Notes under the pieces: generated by a model | Seen by the model: only the letters and a program-made list of their open reading frames with translations | The model's database searches: none | Told to the model about the DNA's origin: nothing | Assembly (NCBI GenBank): GCA_943735955.1 | Contig: OX030958.1 | Location: 7,937,126-8,001,125 of the forward strand | DNA length: 64,000 bases | Direction: 5' to 3' | Origin: Piscicola geometra | Taxonomy: Eukaryota; Annelida; Clitellata; Hirudinida; Piscicolidae | Position numbers and translations under genes: made by a program | Shown: piece by piece, positions 12,401-26,079 of the stretch | How positions within the stretch are numbered: the stretch's first letter is position 1 | Layout: the number at the start of each line of letters is the position of its first letter

Positions 12401-14075
12401 CATAATACCTGTTGACGCTCTTCAAAGCACATAAGCATTCTGCGTTCTTTCCTTCGTCTTCGTCACTCACAGACAAAAACGCCACAAACTTGTCAACTTC
12501 ATCGTTTTCGGCGATTTCAAAGTACTTGACGGCATCACTCTCTTCGTCTCTTTCGATCTCTTCGTTTCCAAACGACGTGACTGTTATAACGGGGTCGTTG
12601 TCATTTTCATCGACAACCTTTATCGACACACGAACAAAGGCCGAGTTTTGCATCGCAGCTCCGGAGTCAACAGCCTCGACAATGAACTGGTGTGATTGCA
12701 TGCTTTCGCGATCCAACGCGTGCGTTAGAACAACATTGCCATTGTCGGCGTCGACAGCGAACATATGGCCGTGTAACAACTTGGACGACTCGCTCATGCG
12801 ATAGTGCACTACGGCGTTCGCTGCGTCGTCTGCGTCACTGGCATGCACCCGCAGCAGGATCGCTCCTAAGTGGAAGTTCTCAGCCACTTCGACGGAGTAG
12901 ACATCAGTGTCGAAGGTTGGCGAGTTGTCGTTGACGTCGTCGATGTCGACCCATACTGTCATCTCTCCTGTCTTGCCTCCATCGTCCACCGCCTTCACAT
13001 TGCACACAAATTTGTCGATTGCTTCTCTGTCTAATCTCCCCAATTGGATAAGAAACAACTCATCTCTCTCGCTTTCCAGACCGAACCACAACTTCTCATC
13101 CCCGTCTTCATCAGTCTTATCACTAGCCTCCTCATCACCCATTTTGGGATTTCGTTCTATATGGGACTCTCCAGAACTGCAATCGACGCTGTAAGTAAGT
13201 TTGGCATGCACGTCGTCTGGATCGACGGCCGATGGCAAGGCGAACCGACTCTGCTGGTGCGATCCCTCGCTAATCCGGAGGCTGATTTGATTGTTGAGAA
13301 AGCTTGGCGTGTTGTCATTGATGTCAAGCAAGTAGACTCGCACAAGGACGCTCCTATTGTTCTTGTCATTGTTGTTATTTTTGTTATTGTTGTCGTTATT
13401 TTTATTATTGTTGGTGTTTTTGTTATTTTTATTGTTTCCATTGTTTTTATTGTTGTTGATTACGTAATTAATGTTGTTAATCTCCTTCATATCAATGACG
13501 ATCACGTCTAAATCAAAGTAACAATGCTGTTGAACGTCAGTGACGCTGTCGTAGTCAAGGAGACCGGGTGATTTAGTGACCGGCTGGTTGTTGCTGTTAC
13601 TTGAACCTATGATGTCGTTATTGAGAGAACACAGCGTTTCCCTATTGAGAACTCGGTTCGTCAGTAAGTGACCGCTTGTTCGGACGATTTGGAAGAGTGA
13701 TGAGGGGTAAGTGTTGGGTTCTTTCAGCATCACAATGGTGCTGTTATCGTCTAAGCCATCTAAATTAAATACCTTGCTATGGTGGTCTTTTGCATCTTCA
13801 TGGATGTAGTTTCCCTTATGGTGGGATATGTTTTTCAAGGATGATTTAATGTCTCCCACAAACGTCCTTGCAGACTGCTCTTCCAGCACGTCGAACACCA
13901 AAAGTGGCGTTTCGTCATTTTTACTTTTGCTAGTATTTTTATGGTTTTTGTTGTTGTTCAGGTTTTTGTTGTTGTTATTGATAATGCTGCTTCTGATACT
14001 TTTATGCTGACTCGTTGCAAATTCAAATGAGATTACAAAGGATAACGTGAGTAGGTAAATCGGCTTCATTTTCAA
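6460..14075 (-). CDS. Protocadherin with seven cadherin repeats
   Basis: Calcium-dependent cell-adhesion protein of the plasma membrane. Exons (transcript order): 14075-10230, 10046-9870, 6759-6460; together 1440 aa, in frame. A signal peptide occupies about residues 1-22. Cadherin repeats end in DxNDN-type calcium motifs near residues 253 (DINDN), 381 (DVNDN), 491 (DENDN), 634 (DVNDN), 791 (DQNDE) and 906 (DENDN). A seventh, membrane-proximal repeat ends near 1037. One transmembrane helix lies at about 1071-1095, followed by KRIKRRKR. The ectodomain, helix and first part of the tail sit in one huge exon, as is typical of protocadherins; seven repeats fits the delta-1 type. The second exon is His-rich, the third Asn/Gln-rich with a CCC run. 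An Asn/Lys-rich insert of about 30 residues (near 205-236) interrupts repeat 1. The large exon could instead read through to a stop at 10194, 12 codons past the proposed donor (GTTCGG). Confidence 0.9.
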
Positions 14076-15099
14076 TCCTCTTGATCGTTTCGTGTTTTGT
14101 GCGTAAAGTTTCTGAAAGTAATTACAGGATTCAAGTAAGTTTTAACTTAAATATATTTAATTTTTCATTAATAAAAAAAGGGTGATAAGTAATTATTAAA
14201 ATTCATGGAATTTGTAAAAAAAATTAATTTTTTTCTCTTTGAACTGAAAAGTCTGAAAAGTTAAAAACTTATTTGAAATGTGACAAATTTTGGAGACAGT
14301 TTTCGAATGCTTCTAAGTTCCAAACTCCCCAATGGTTTTCTACAATTCAAAATATAATAAAAAGTACTGATATGTGTAAAATGAGGACTATTATTTGAGT
14401 GCAGTGAGCTATTAGACGATTCATAGAAGGAAAATAGCTACTATTAAATAACTGTCGGTTTTCACTTGAATAATTAACATGAAGGAATGCTGTTCCATTC
14501 AGAAGCAAATATAACAATGCAAGTTGTTATTGATGAAATCTTCACGTGTCGCTTGTATGTCTGTCTTAGTTAACAGTTAAAATGAAATAAAATCGTTGAA
14601 AATCAATGCCAAACCGCAGCACCTTATCACAATTGTCTGACCTGCATTTCTTATTTTCTATCTCTATGACAGTTATAGATTTTTTCAGATTGACTTTTCT
14701 CAACTTAATTTAATTTTCGCTGATAATAAATCAATGAATAATTTATTTTTCCACTCAATTTGCAACATAAATCACCATTGGACGCTTGACGATGCGTGTT
14801 GTGTGGCTTTTGTAGAAGTCATCTCTTCAAAAGCTAGATAACTAAACTTTATAGATAGATGATTTTTATACATTACCGTAAAATACTAATATAAACGCAC
14901 ACTTTCAAATAATTGTTTTTCAAATTTAGGAAATATAAATATTTTGTCAACTTATTCAAAAAATTTATAAATTGACAAATATTGAGGCTTTTTAGTCTTT
15001 CTATTTAAAGTCAAATTAAATTAGTTATAATATTTTTGAAATTCAGTAACGAGTATTAATAAATGTTCGCCATAACTACCACTTTAGACATTCTTGTTT
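14076..15099. other. Upstream region of the protocadherin gene
   Basis: AT-rich sequence with no exon I can support. It must hold the protocadherin promoter and perhaps a non-coding first exon, but I could not place a TATA box or start site among the many AT-rich stretches. Confidence 0.35.
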
Positions 15100-15200
15100 T
15101 TAACAACTATGCCCGAACTAAGAGATGAAAAATTATTTTTCAGACAAATGATGGTGCCTGAACATTATGGATGTCCCAACAATCTGGTATTTCACGGTAA
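15100..15200 (-). repeat. Dispersed repeat family A, partial copy
   Basis: The reverse complement reads CCGTGAAATACCAGATTGTT followed by ACATCCATA, matching the ends of the copies at 4429 and 20938. Homology past about 100 bp is not evident, so this copy is truncated or diverged. Confidence 0.6.
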
Positions 15201-15603
15201 ATAACTTTTCCTTGAAGAGTCGTGAAGAATAAAATAAAACGACACCGTTTAATTATTTTCAAATCTCTTAAACAACTCGTTAACAAATCGTAAAAAATAA
15301 ATTCTTTTGAAAGACTCAGCATATAATGTCGTTATCACGAAGCTAGTTTCTGCAAATAGTCATTAAAAGCCTTTTCGAACATTCACAATTCCGCATTTCC
15401 TTGCCAATCATTGCAATCTTCTCCGAAAGACTCCGCTGAGTGTAGAATATAAACTAACTATTGTCAGAGGTGAGAAAAAGTTCATGGTGTTTGCTCACGC
15501 TAGAACTAGCACGCTATTCTCTTTCAAAATCTCAATAGTGCCATGAAACCATCGTGAAGAGAGGCGCATCGTAACGGACTTTACTACATGTGATTCACAA
15601 AAA

Positions 15604-15705
15604 TGCAGCGGGACAGCCTGGCGGTCAAAAGCTTGGCGTTCGACTCAATAGCAAGGGTTCGATTCCTTGCCTTGATGCTCAAGAGAAGCCCTGAACTATA
15701 TATAG
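15604..15705 (+). mobile_element. tRNA-derived SINE, copy 1
   Basis: GGTTCGATTCC at 15656-15666 is a perfect RNA polymerase III B box, and CCTGGCGGTCAAAAGC upstream resembles a degenerate A box at tRNA-like spacing. The stretch after the B box (TGCTCAAGAGAAGCCCTGAA) recurs with few changes after the B box at 56204-56308 on the other strand. A shared body downstream of a tRNA-like head is what a SINE family shows; a true tRNA gene would not have it. Confidence 0.7.
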
Positions 15706-16011
15706 GAAAAAGAAGAAAAATTTAGAGTTGTAAAAACTTTTTTTTAGACATTTTAAACATTATAAGTTTATAGTGTGTTAAGCATGCACCAACCCTAAAC
15801 CCTCTTAATAAAGAGCAAAGAAAGCTCGTCTGAAAGGCCAGAAATGGATTTATGAGCAGGGCGTGGGGGAGGAGGGGTCTGTCGATGCCATGGGACACTC
15901 TCGCATTATAATTGATTTATTCTCCCAATTACAGTAGCAATTGCCAAAATGATTACAATGTAAAGTTTGATTAAACCATTTTTCTTATTAAATAAAAGTG
16001 TATATATAAAT

Positions 16012-16300
<289 letters not shown>

Positions 16301-19300
16301 ATTTTGGCTTTCAATCAATACTAGATTAGGCAAGATGACCGGATAAAGTCTGCGTGCTACATAACGCTTTTTGTTGTTGTTATGATTTACATATTTCCAA
16401 AAATATTTCTTACACATATTTTTTTCATGTTTCCGTTAAATTCATCACGATGAAAGCACGCACTGCAGCATCTAGTTGCCATGCACTCGATGTTTTCACA
16501 CTTTATTTTCTTTAAAAACACTTTTTTATTATTTCAGTACTAAATAATTTATATTTTTCTTAAGAATTCATTTCCTATTATTAAGCCACACCCTATAAAT
16601 GTTAATTCAAATGTTAAACCAGTTCTTAGATTTATATTGTTTGGAAATAGAAATAGCATTAAGGACTTACGGTTGAATTTGAAATTAATGGCTCAAATCC
16701 CAGCTCTGGGAAGAGTTATGTCATTTTAAAAGCGCTCAGATTAAAGTAATCTCTTTGTATTAGGCTTCGGTACAAATTTCACCTTTGATTGACAGTTTTA
16801 CTATTTAAATATAACATTTTAACATTTTTTCACTCTTTTAAACTTGACCCTAGTGAGTGTTGGAATGGGTGTTAAAAAGCGTATAATTAATTATCCATGC
16901 TCGCAAATACTCCATCATTTTGCATGCTTAGTTCTCCTAATTGCTTCAGCATTCTCTCCCAAGGCTAATCCTTTCTCTCTGTGATTCACTATACTACATC
17001 AACGTACGCCTTTCCGGACCTTCGAATGTTGTCTACATAAACATCAAAACATTTTTCATTTACTGAAATAGAAAGTTTTTAACTTTCTTAACAACATTAT
17101 ATTGTACTTTATAGTAGTTTATAGATGGACATTTATGATGCTCTTTTGGAAACATCGAACTGATTTAAGATATTGACGCTCCAGTATATTGGCAAATATT
17201 TTTCTGCTGCATTGAAATCTCTAGAGAGCTTTAAAACACATCAAAAGCTAGTCTGGAAAGACTGAGTACAAAATCCAAATGACAAAAAAATATAGAAATT
17301 AGTTGAAATGAATCCTTGAATCAGAAATGAGCAAGTATTGCTACACCAATATATGTGATTATCTCGCCTGGAATAAAACTTAATGTCCCATAAAAGCCAT
17401 ATGACTGCTCATGGAGCATCAGAATATGTAGGTATGTAACGTCGTTACATTGTGACGATGTAACACTAAAAAACAAGATAAGGATAATTAAACGTATGCT
17501 TCATAAATGAATTATTTACATTTACTAGTTAAAATAAACTAATTGAAACATTACATATATTTATAAAAATATGTGAGAACGTAATAAATTGTAAAAATAT
17601 ATTTAAAACTATTTTAAAATATATTTAAAAGCTATTTTTAAATATATTTAAAAACTATTTTTAAATATATTTAAAAACTATTTTTAAATATTTTAAAAGA
17701 CTGATGAAAGTATTCCAAGTAGGTCATTGAGAACCGTGGCATGCAACAGATGGAGTGTAGAAACCCCCTTGACGAGTGTCGAAATTACAATTATTTTATT
17801 ATTTATTTATTTATCATAAGCTTAATCGTTTTTGAAAAAATATAATTTTTTTTCTATTTAAATAAATTATTTTCCCATGAACGTGTTTTTTCAATTATTG
17901 TAAAACGTTTTGAAAAGGGTTTAATAAAAAACATATTTTCCGTTTTCAAGAATTTATTACTTTTTTTAAACCTTTACGTCTTACCCTTCTGACATATTTT
18001 TCAACAGTCAATAAGGTTTTTAAGTTCATTTTTTATGTGTAACAGCGAGATTATTTGCGTATACTGCTGTAAACTTGAATTCTTTGAAATTAATCGTCTA
18101 GTATGCCAATCAAAATTACAAAAAGCTTTTCAGGGAAAAAGAATAAGAGTTTATTCATGCATACGAGATATAGAGTTTTCTTCCTTACGAATTCAAGCTT
18201 TAACATTTTCTTTATGCGCTTGAAAGCTTTTCCACATCACTTTCTGCCAGTGAACTTCACATTTTTAAAGCTTTTGAAAAGTAATATTTCAGTGATAAAT
18301 TATTCACTTGAAAAATCCAAGGCTACAGCAACGGAATAGACTTTTTATCTGAATAAATTGATGGTAAATACATTGAGAGACAAGCGAGAATGGTAAGTGC
18401 TTTTCATTTAGATAAAGCCCTTGAAATAGGACAGAAATTGAATTTTGATTGACGATGAGATACGCTTCAAAGCCATTCTCTCATGCACGGAAAATGTGTT
18501 AAATTATTATTTTTGTTTTTTGAATATTTAAAATTAGTTTTGAATATTAAAAACTTTAATATAATTTTTTTACAATATTTAAACATATTTATAAGTATGT
18601 TAAATTGGTGTCAAAATATTAAAGAGTATTTTTAAATATCTAATAAAAAATGAAAATTGTTAGTTAAATTTGTAGATGCCATGTTGAAGATAAAGTATTT
18701 TTTAAAAAGAATTAACCTAGTTTAATGGATGACGAAACTAACTTTAATATTTTGTTTGAAATATCCGTGAAAGGTTAAAAGCACTTTCAGTAAGACATTT
18801 AAAACTTAATTTAAATGAATGAAAAATCCGTGTATTTTTGCTAAGACAGCAAATCGAAGATTAAAACATCTGAAAAGGCAATTAAATTGACCGAATTGGC
18901 CTATTGCGAGGATTAAAATTACATAATAACAATAATCTCTTCGATAATCTCCAAAACTTTCATGCATCAAACTACCCATCGCATGCTCTTCCTAGCTATT
19001 CAGAGCTTATAGCTTCTTTATGACCAGAACATTTCAAATACTTTTTTTTTTCACAATGGACTGAACTACATAGCGGATATTCAGTAAAAAAAGTTTTCTT
19101 TTTATGAAAATATCAAAATAAAAGTATTTCATCATAAAAATCATCTACTCAATGAGTAATGGCTGCGGATAAAGCATGCGTTTCACGGAGAGTCGAAATA
19201 AATGCGATCTGGTCATTCTAACTATTCCCTGCGCAATCATCCACCCGCTACGGTGTGTTATCATTGCCATATAAACTTCATCTCTTGTTGTTACTCCCAT

Positions 19301-20937
19301 AATGAGCATGCCATTAATTTTAACAAAAAGTTTCTTTCCTTTGTTGCTTCAGTTTACCTCTCATGCAAAAATTTAATGTGCTGTGGGTGGCTTGATGGAT
19401 GGGAGATTAAAAAGTGTAACTCACCGAATTGTGAATAACTCTGCAAAACGCATTATCCCGATTTAGATTCTGATGGAGTGACTGAAGGTGATGGAGTGGC
19501 GTGGTCAGCATTGGATGGTTGAAGACTGATAGAATCTCATTAATTAAATTCACGATTAAAAGGTGACCTCAATCTTCATGCACTTCCATCAAACATGCAC
19601 TTAGTTGGCCAATTAACATATTTATTATTTATGGCAGTAAAGGAGATTATTTAAATTTACGGTCTGTGAGATAAAAATAAGTGCATTTAAGATGTAAAAA
19701 CAGTTGGTGATGGTGTTCTTATAAGTATCCGAGGCAAACGTGTAAGAAGATTGGCTTTTATAAAGAAGGAAAGAAGTAAGAGAAAAATATTAATAATTGT
19801 GTTATTAGTAGTGGTTGTCACTGTGGTTGTAGCAATCTAAAAAGTGTTGTAGCTTCTGTATTAAAAATAGTAGCGATTTTTATTCAATGACTGCATATTT
19901 TAATGATTTATTAATTTTTTTTAGTCCAAAATAAAGTCATTTTCTTTTCTTGGTTTTCTGAAAGTGGCAATAGTGAGTGGGAAGAGCTCTAAAAATGCCT
20001 TTTCAAGATCGTTTTAGATAAATTATTTTTTAAAGTATTATTTTGTATTTTTAATTCTCATATTTCATCAAAAAATCATAAGCATTGTTGTTAAAAAATA
20101 CTTGAAACACGTTCAAATGTGCTCCATCAAAGTAGTTTTTGTTACGTCTACTCAAATACCTTGTTTTTCTGTTTGATTACATCTTTTATATACATCGTTT
20201 ATTTTTTATCGCCGTATTTACGCCGAATTACTTTGCTCAATTTGTCTTTTGTTCCTTCAAGTTAACTAATCCAAACTTTTTCTCCTTTTATCAACTTTTC
20301 ATTTTTAAGGTTCAACCAATTTTTGCTTTAAACATCTTGTGAGTATTTTCTAGGCGTTTCAAAGGAATGATTACCGGTGAGTAAATATTTATTTGTTCTC
20401 AGAATGAGTTGTGACGCCTACAATTATCCTATGGCAAATAACACACTTTTTTGTTCGCCTGCGATTAGTGCATGAGCTCCACAGAATTATCGTAATGAAC
20501 CTCTAAGATTAAACTAGATTAGAGAGTAACTATTTGTTCGATTTTTTTTCCTAAGCCTTTAAATTTTGTCTGTAGTTGATTAAATATTAATTGAGCGTTT
20601 AGTCAAACAAAAGAATTCTGATACTTGAATTTGTAATAAAAATAAAAATGTAATAAAAATAAAAATTTAACTGTTAATAACGAAAATTTAAAGATTTTTA
20701 ATAAAGGTATTTTATTCTTCTATTTATTAAAAATTCAAAATAATTAAATGGCTTTTTGTGTGCTTCTTTGGGCTTTATTATCTTTTAATCTTTCTATTCA
20801 CCTGGTAGTTTTAAATTCAAGCATATTCCCATGAGACACTTCTTTTTATTTGATTATTACTAAAGGTGCAGGATGTAGAATTAATTTTTTAACACATTTA
20901 TATTAGCAAGATTATGTTGGAATGTTCTAAAAAGGTT
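16301..20937. other. Intergenic, no gene recognised
   Basis: AT-rich sequence without supportable exons. It contains a tandem repeat at 17590-17700. Short open frames on both strands have neither domains nor consistent splice partners. Confidence 0.45.
17590..17700. repeat. AT-rich tandem repeat, about 23-bp unit
   Basis: Four to five head-to-tail units of the form AAATATATTTAAAAACTATT(T)n, with slight length differences. Confidence 0.8.
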
Positions 20938-21240
20938 CCGTGAAATACCAGATTGTTCAAACATCCATACTTTTTTAAAAAACGATTTGTTTTTTGGGCC
21001 CTTATTTGGGCCTGCATTTAAAAAACTAGAATTTTTATGGTGGTAATTATGAAAAACAGTAATAACACTCTTAACTGAATTCATAAAATTTTGTGACAAA
21101 TTTAATTTGACTAAGAATAGAACAAATAATGAGCACAAGACTTCAATATTTATCAATTAAAAATTACTTTAAAAAAACATTATCGTACATTTAAAAAAAC
21201 AATGGTTTACAAATGTTCGAGTCTTTTGGTATTTTAAAGT
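20938..21240 (+). repeat. Dispersed repeat family A, copy 2
   Basis: It starts with CCGTGAAATACCAG and is collinear with the copy at 4429-4790. This copy contains a short GGGCCCTTATTTGGGCC segment that copy 1 lacks, showing that the two have diverged by insertion or deletion. Confidence 0.7.
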
Positions 21241-23869
21241 AGCATAGGTTTTAACTTAAAAATTAAATTCTGGAATTATAATTTATTATCGCTATTGTGA
21301 ATTAATAGGTTAGCTTCATTGTGGCGTTACGCAATGGAAGGTTGAATAAATGAATGAAATATTAAATCATGAAACTTCTTAAATTTCCCCTGATATAAGA
21401 CGTTTTGAAGAATGCAAACTAACAATAGAGCGATTGCAACTAGCACAATGAGCACGTACAGTAGCATGGGTCCGTCAGAAACCGAAATAACACGTTAATC
21501 TTTTGATCTTGATTTGATCAACATCTGAGAGAAGGAAAGCGAGCAGTGTTGTTTATTTAATGAAAACTTGAATCGAATTATTTTTCTGTTTATTGAATTT
21601 GTTACAATAAGATCTAATAATAACCCAAAAGTTTTTTGTGTGCTATGTCAAATTATTAAGGAGATATTGTTTGAAATTATTATTGAAGATAAAGAAGATA
21701 AGATCGAAGGAATCAAACATGTTTTGATCAATCGGTCATAAACTGTATACTGAATAGAAATTTATGTCTGAATATAAGTAATCTGAAAAAATACAAAAGA
21801 GACTTTTGGGAGATATATAAATATTTTTATACGAACAGCTAGCGAGAACATGAAAAGGTAACTCGGAACTGTTTTATTTTCATTGTCGTAAATTATTTTC
21901 AGACAGCAAAACAATGTTTCGGCGATGTTGCATTGCAATCGAGAAAATGTAATGATTAATGTCAATAAGGTATTTATCACAAACCTAGGTTTCATCAAAA
22001 CTGGAAAAATTTGCAATAACTTTTTTTTATTCTTTTGCTAAAAATCCTTGAAACTTTGTACATTTAATTTTTAATTATATATTAGAATGGAAATGGGCAA
22101 TTGAAACCTTATAATCAAATATTCCTATTCTTTTGATGAAGCAAAAATTAAGAATTCCTAGACATTTTGTTTTCGAGTTTCTTTATTAACTTTATTAAAC
22201 ATAATACAGTTATATTAAACTTATTATTTTCAAAACTTCATAATGTTTTATATATATTTAAATTCAAGAAGTAAGTTCTTTCCAACGTACAAAACTTGTA
22301 AAGAACCTCAAAAAATCTTCAAATCTCAAGTAGGTGGGCTGAAGTAAGAAGCGGCGTAACATCGCATGAATGTTTGAAGTCAAACAAACTAACAAGAAAC
22401 CCCCTTTTATACACTTCATTTATATACTCTCTGTAGTATTCTGTTCTTTTTGAATGCATAATTATATACATACTCACATACATAATATGTAACAATGTTA
22501 TATATTATGTATGTGAGAGTATATATAAGTATATATATATAATATATAATTATATATTGTAGATTGTATCATTTTATGTATAGAAACAATATACCTCTTC
22601 ATTACGATGTTTTTAACTTCCATTTTAACTTTTAAATTGCTTTTTTTTGCTTAACCATTGATTTAGTGACATGTCTCATAAAAACTCATTAGGCAAAATA
22701 TCTTTGTAAAAAATAAATTTTAAACAAGAGCAAAAGCTTAATCTTTTGTAATTTTCCTTAATTATTTGACAAAAAACGTATTTAACCGCCTATTTGTGTG
22801 ATTACCTGTTTTTAGCTCTTTCATGCTAACTACACAACGGCGCACATGCCCACTCATTAAGTGAAAGCTGATGAAACACCAAAACTCCTAAGACATCAAG
22901 AGCGAGGGCACTGTAAGTATTATGAATCCTTGAGCCCTCGATAAAACAAATACTGCTAGCAAAAAGAAGCAAATATAATTACTGTATATCCACTTAAAGG
23001 ATTACTGAAACAATATGTGGAAAGAGTCATTATTAGCACTAGAAAACAAGCCCGCATCAGTTGCCACTGAAGCCTTAATGACACACTATTTATGACTTTA
23101 AACCCCACTTTCAACTTTAAAATACAATACTTTTTAGTTATTTTAATATTGATTTAAATAAACTTCGTAATCTTTCGATTACAATTGAAATCCTTCAATC
23201 CCATGAAATTTATCATTTTCTAATTAATTTATAAATTTTTTTTTTCGTTCATTGGACCTTTACATTTAAAACTTCAGTGCTTCTACTTCAGCCTATGAGA
23301 GAAACTTTGTTATATTTCTGAAACTCTTGCTACCTTTGGCTACGTTGATGATGAGTCACTTGAGAAGAAAAGCGTTTGATGGCAGTTGCACACCAAATTA
23401 ATTGGAATCGCAAACCAAATATCAAGAAAGCAAACGTCTTGTGCAGTATGTCAAAGTCTTTAATGACTTGGCTGGACGTGGAGTCCTGTTGATTCAGGAT
23501 TTCAACTCGAGTTTGACATGCAATGAAATAAATTAGCAATATCCTCTTTAAGTAGTCGAAGACTATGAAATTTTTTTCTTAAAACTAAGTCATCAGCACT
23601 TGATGTCAACTAACCTGGAAAGTAAATAAATGATAAGACTTAGATGGCTATTAAATATTTTGATATTTTGGCATTTTACTCTGAATAAAGATTTCAGTAA
23701 TAAAGTATTTAAAACTTTTATTTGTGATTTTATTTGTGCTTTTCCACTTATTCTCACGATCCTTATTGCAGGTTCAAACACAAATGTTTAAGCTTTACGC
23801 CTAATCAAAAAACTTTTTTTGTCAAGAAATTGTTTATGTATCATTTTTTTAAACTGCCATCACGCCCTG
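21241..23869. other. Intergenic, no gene recognised
   Basis: AT-rich sequence with no convincing exons. A minus-strand open stretch at 23330-23539 has balanced composition but matches nothing I know. A palindrome lies at 22462-22529. Confidence 0.4.
22462..22529. repeat. Imperfect palindrome with arms of about 33 bp
   Basis: The left arm (TTATATACATACTCACATAC and onward) and the right arm, which ends ATGTATGTGAGAGTATATA, are nearly reverse complements and share CTCACATACATAATAT. The loop is almost absent, so the strand could fold into one long hairpin. AT-rich sequence follows to about 22560. Confidence 0.7.
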
Positions 23870-24480
23870 AAGGGTTCAATCAATCAATCGATCCTAAGTA
23901 TTTATATAACAGTTTTTATAAATTCAAGAGCACTTTCAAATAAAATTCGTTACATAAAACAGTTTTTATACCCCTTATATATATATATAAATTAATAATA
24001 TAAACTTTCTTAATAATTAATTTTTTCCACATTCACATCCAATCCCATCCACATCACCATGATCATCGTTGCCACAACACCAATAAAGCATCTTCATCAT
24101 CATCACAATACCATCTTGGCTACTACAGCATCATTCTCACCACAACATAACCATCATTATTTTTCTGAATCCTCTTGCCACTTGTGTTGTGTCTGGTTCC
24201 CTCTCAGTTGTAGCAGTTCACCTGGTTCGCTGTGGCAACTCCATATCATCATCATTCGCATAAAATCTTTATCAATATCTTGGAGCTGGTGTTGAGGGTA
24301 CGACAGGAGGTGCAGAAGAGGTCCTTGCCAAAGCTGAAACTGTTGTTGCTGTGGCAAGTTTCCCTTTGTTATTGCAGCTCAACCGGTTCACTGCGGACAA
24401 TTCTTCAACAGACTGGAAACAAGCAACATTCAAAAAAAAATCAAAGCCAATTATTCAAAGTTAGTTTAATTTAGGGTTGA
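23870..24480 (+). repeat. Dispersed repeat family B, long copy 1
   Basis: It opens with CAATCAATCAAT, an AACAGTTTTTATAAATTCAAGAGCACTTTCAAA block, a TATATA run and a CATCAC/CATCAT-rich stretch. It ends with a TTGAGG..ACGACAGGAGGTGCAGAAGAG block and a GCTCAACCGGTTC-like tail. The copy at 40312-40990 has the same order of blocks. Open frames inside are low in complexity and not convincing as genes. Confidence 0.7.
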
Positions 24481-25849
24481 GCAACAATATTCCCAAATTT
24501 ATAGTTTTTAGAAATACTTTACTTTTTATGTATCGATTTAAAAATCGTTAAATGTATATAAATATATTAATATACATTTAACCATTTTCATATTAGTTAG
24601 TAACTTATTATTATTATCACTTAGTAACTTATTATTCTTATTACTTAGTAACATTCATATGATGTTATAACTTATATACAAAGAAGACACGCTTTCAAAC
24701 GAGAAGATTCTCCATATCAACAATTGAATGATTTAATTCAACTACTGTTTTATAGTGAATTTACTTGGAATAGATTTTTATTTGGCTTCAAATCAATGTG
24801 ATTACAGTTGTTAAAAGTATTTTAGTTTTATTTTATATTTATTTATATATTTTTTAATTTAGTTTGAAACTGAAATAGATTGTTTTGCTTCAAAGATTCG
24901 GAAAAAATATTTACATTTTTTCAAAGCTGGAAAAAATCATTTTAATTTAGAAAACTTCAATTTTAATCATGCTTTTTTCAGTTTTAGTTTTTTAAAGATC
25001 TATTATTTCTATTTATACATCGATGTAGTTTTGTAAATGTATATATATTTATGTTTCAATAAAACTGATTGCAGTCATAGCAGCTTAAGTTTTAGTTTCA
25101 GTTACTAGAATATCACTACTTAATATACAGCTATATAAATATTCATTACGAACTTGGTTTAGATGCTAAACACGACAATATTCTATTCAAACTTTTTTGA
25201 ACTTTTCAGTTAAAAATTATGTATTAAAAAAATTATATAATTAATTTATCAATTGTGTAATTAAATACAGGTTTTAAAAAGATAATTCATTAAAAAAAAT
25301 TTTTTTGGACGAAATGGTCGTAAATTAATGGCTAATTAGGAGACCTGATGATATGCGGCATCAATCTTGAGGGAGAAGAAGACATTCATTCAGATTTGTT
25401 ATCACGCCAGAGCTACTTAACCCGAGAGTTCCCTTCAACTAATAAACCAGCAATCCTCGCGGCAATGAGAGGTTTCAATATAATTTGAAATTTAAGTCTC
25501 TTTTAAATATATTTTAATATTTATTATTATTGATTTCATATGCTATAAAAAATATAGTTTCATAGCTACTTTTATTCAATGCTGAAAATCTATAAAAAAT
25601 TCTTTTTAAAATGTCAGAAAGTTATATATCTTTAAAACAAAAAAAATATAATGTATTGAAAATTGTTTCTAAAAGATTTTATCAACCCACAGAAATATTC
25701 GATTTTAAAACGTCTAATTGGGTTTTCAACGCTAAAAAGGAAACAATTTTGTGGGTTCAGAAAGTACCAATAAAAACCTCATAAAGAATCGTTTGCAATT
25801 CAGCTCGTCATCTCAGTTTCATCTGAGATACATGCATAAACACACTATT
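24481..25849. other. Intergenic, no gene recognised
   Basis: AT-rich, with no exon that I can support on either strand. Confidence 0.4.
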
Positions 25850-26050
25850 CAAATTCACTTACCTACCAAACCACTTACTCACTAACCAACCAACCCACCA
25901 ACTCACTTATCTATCTACCCACCCACTCATTCACTAAACAACCCACCCACCAACTCACTCGTCTTTCTACCCACTCAAACATCTAACAACCCACCCACCC
26001 ACCTACCCACCTAACCACACAAACATCTACCCACTAACCGACTTAGCCAT
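25850..26050. repeat. Degenerate CCAC-rich repeat
   Basis: About 200 bp of loosely repeated ACCCACCCACC / CACTCA / CTACC words, C-rich on the plus strand and nearly G-free. It lies directly beyond the stop codon of the PAN/lectin gene at 26080, so that gene's 3' UTR would be G-rich. Confidence 0.7.
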
Positions 26051-26079
26051 CCACACTTTGAATCTTCACACACACTACT

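Noticed and set aside
10447..13511. Plus-strand open frames across the protocadherin exon
   Set aside because: They are antisense shadows of the protocadherin coding sequence, which accounts for the long stop-free stretches.
15604..15680. A tRNA gene
   Set aside because: The B box is perfect, but the acceptor stem does not pair and the element has a shared downstream body, so it is a SINE.
19202..19438. Small Cys/His-containing plus-strand frame
   Set aside because: Cys and His are not in any zinc-finger or secreted-domain spacing, and no signal peptide or splice partner is present.
24059..24474. Possible His/Ser-rich proteins in the family B copy
   Set aside because: The frames come from CAT/CAC simple repeats inside a dispersed element and are not conserved as frames in the second copy.
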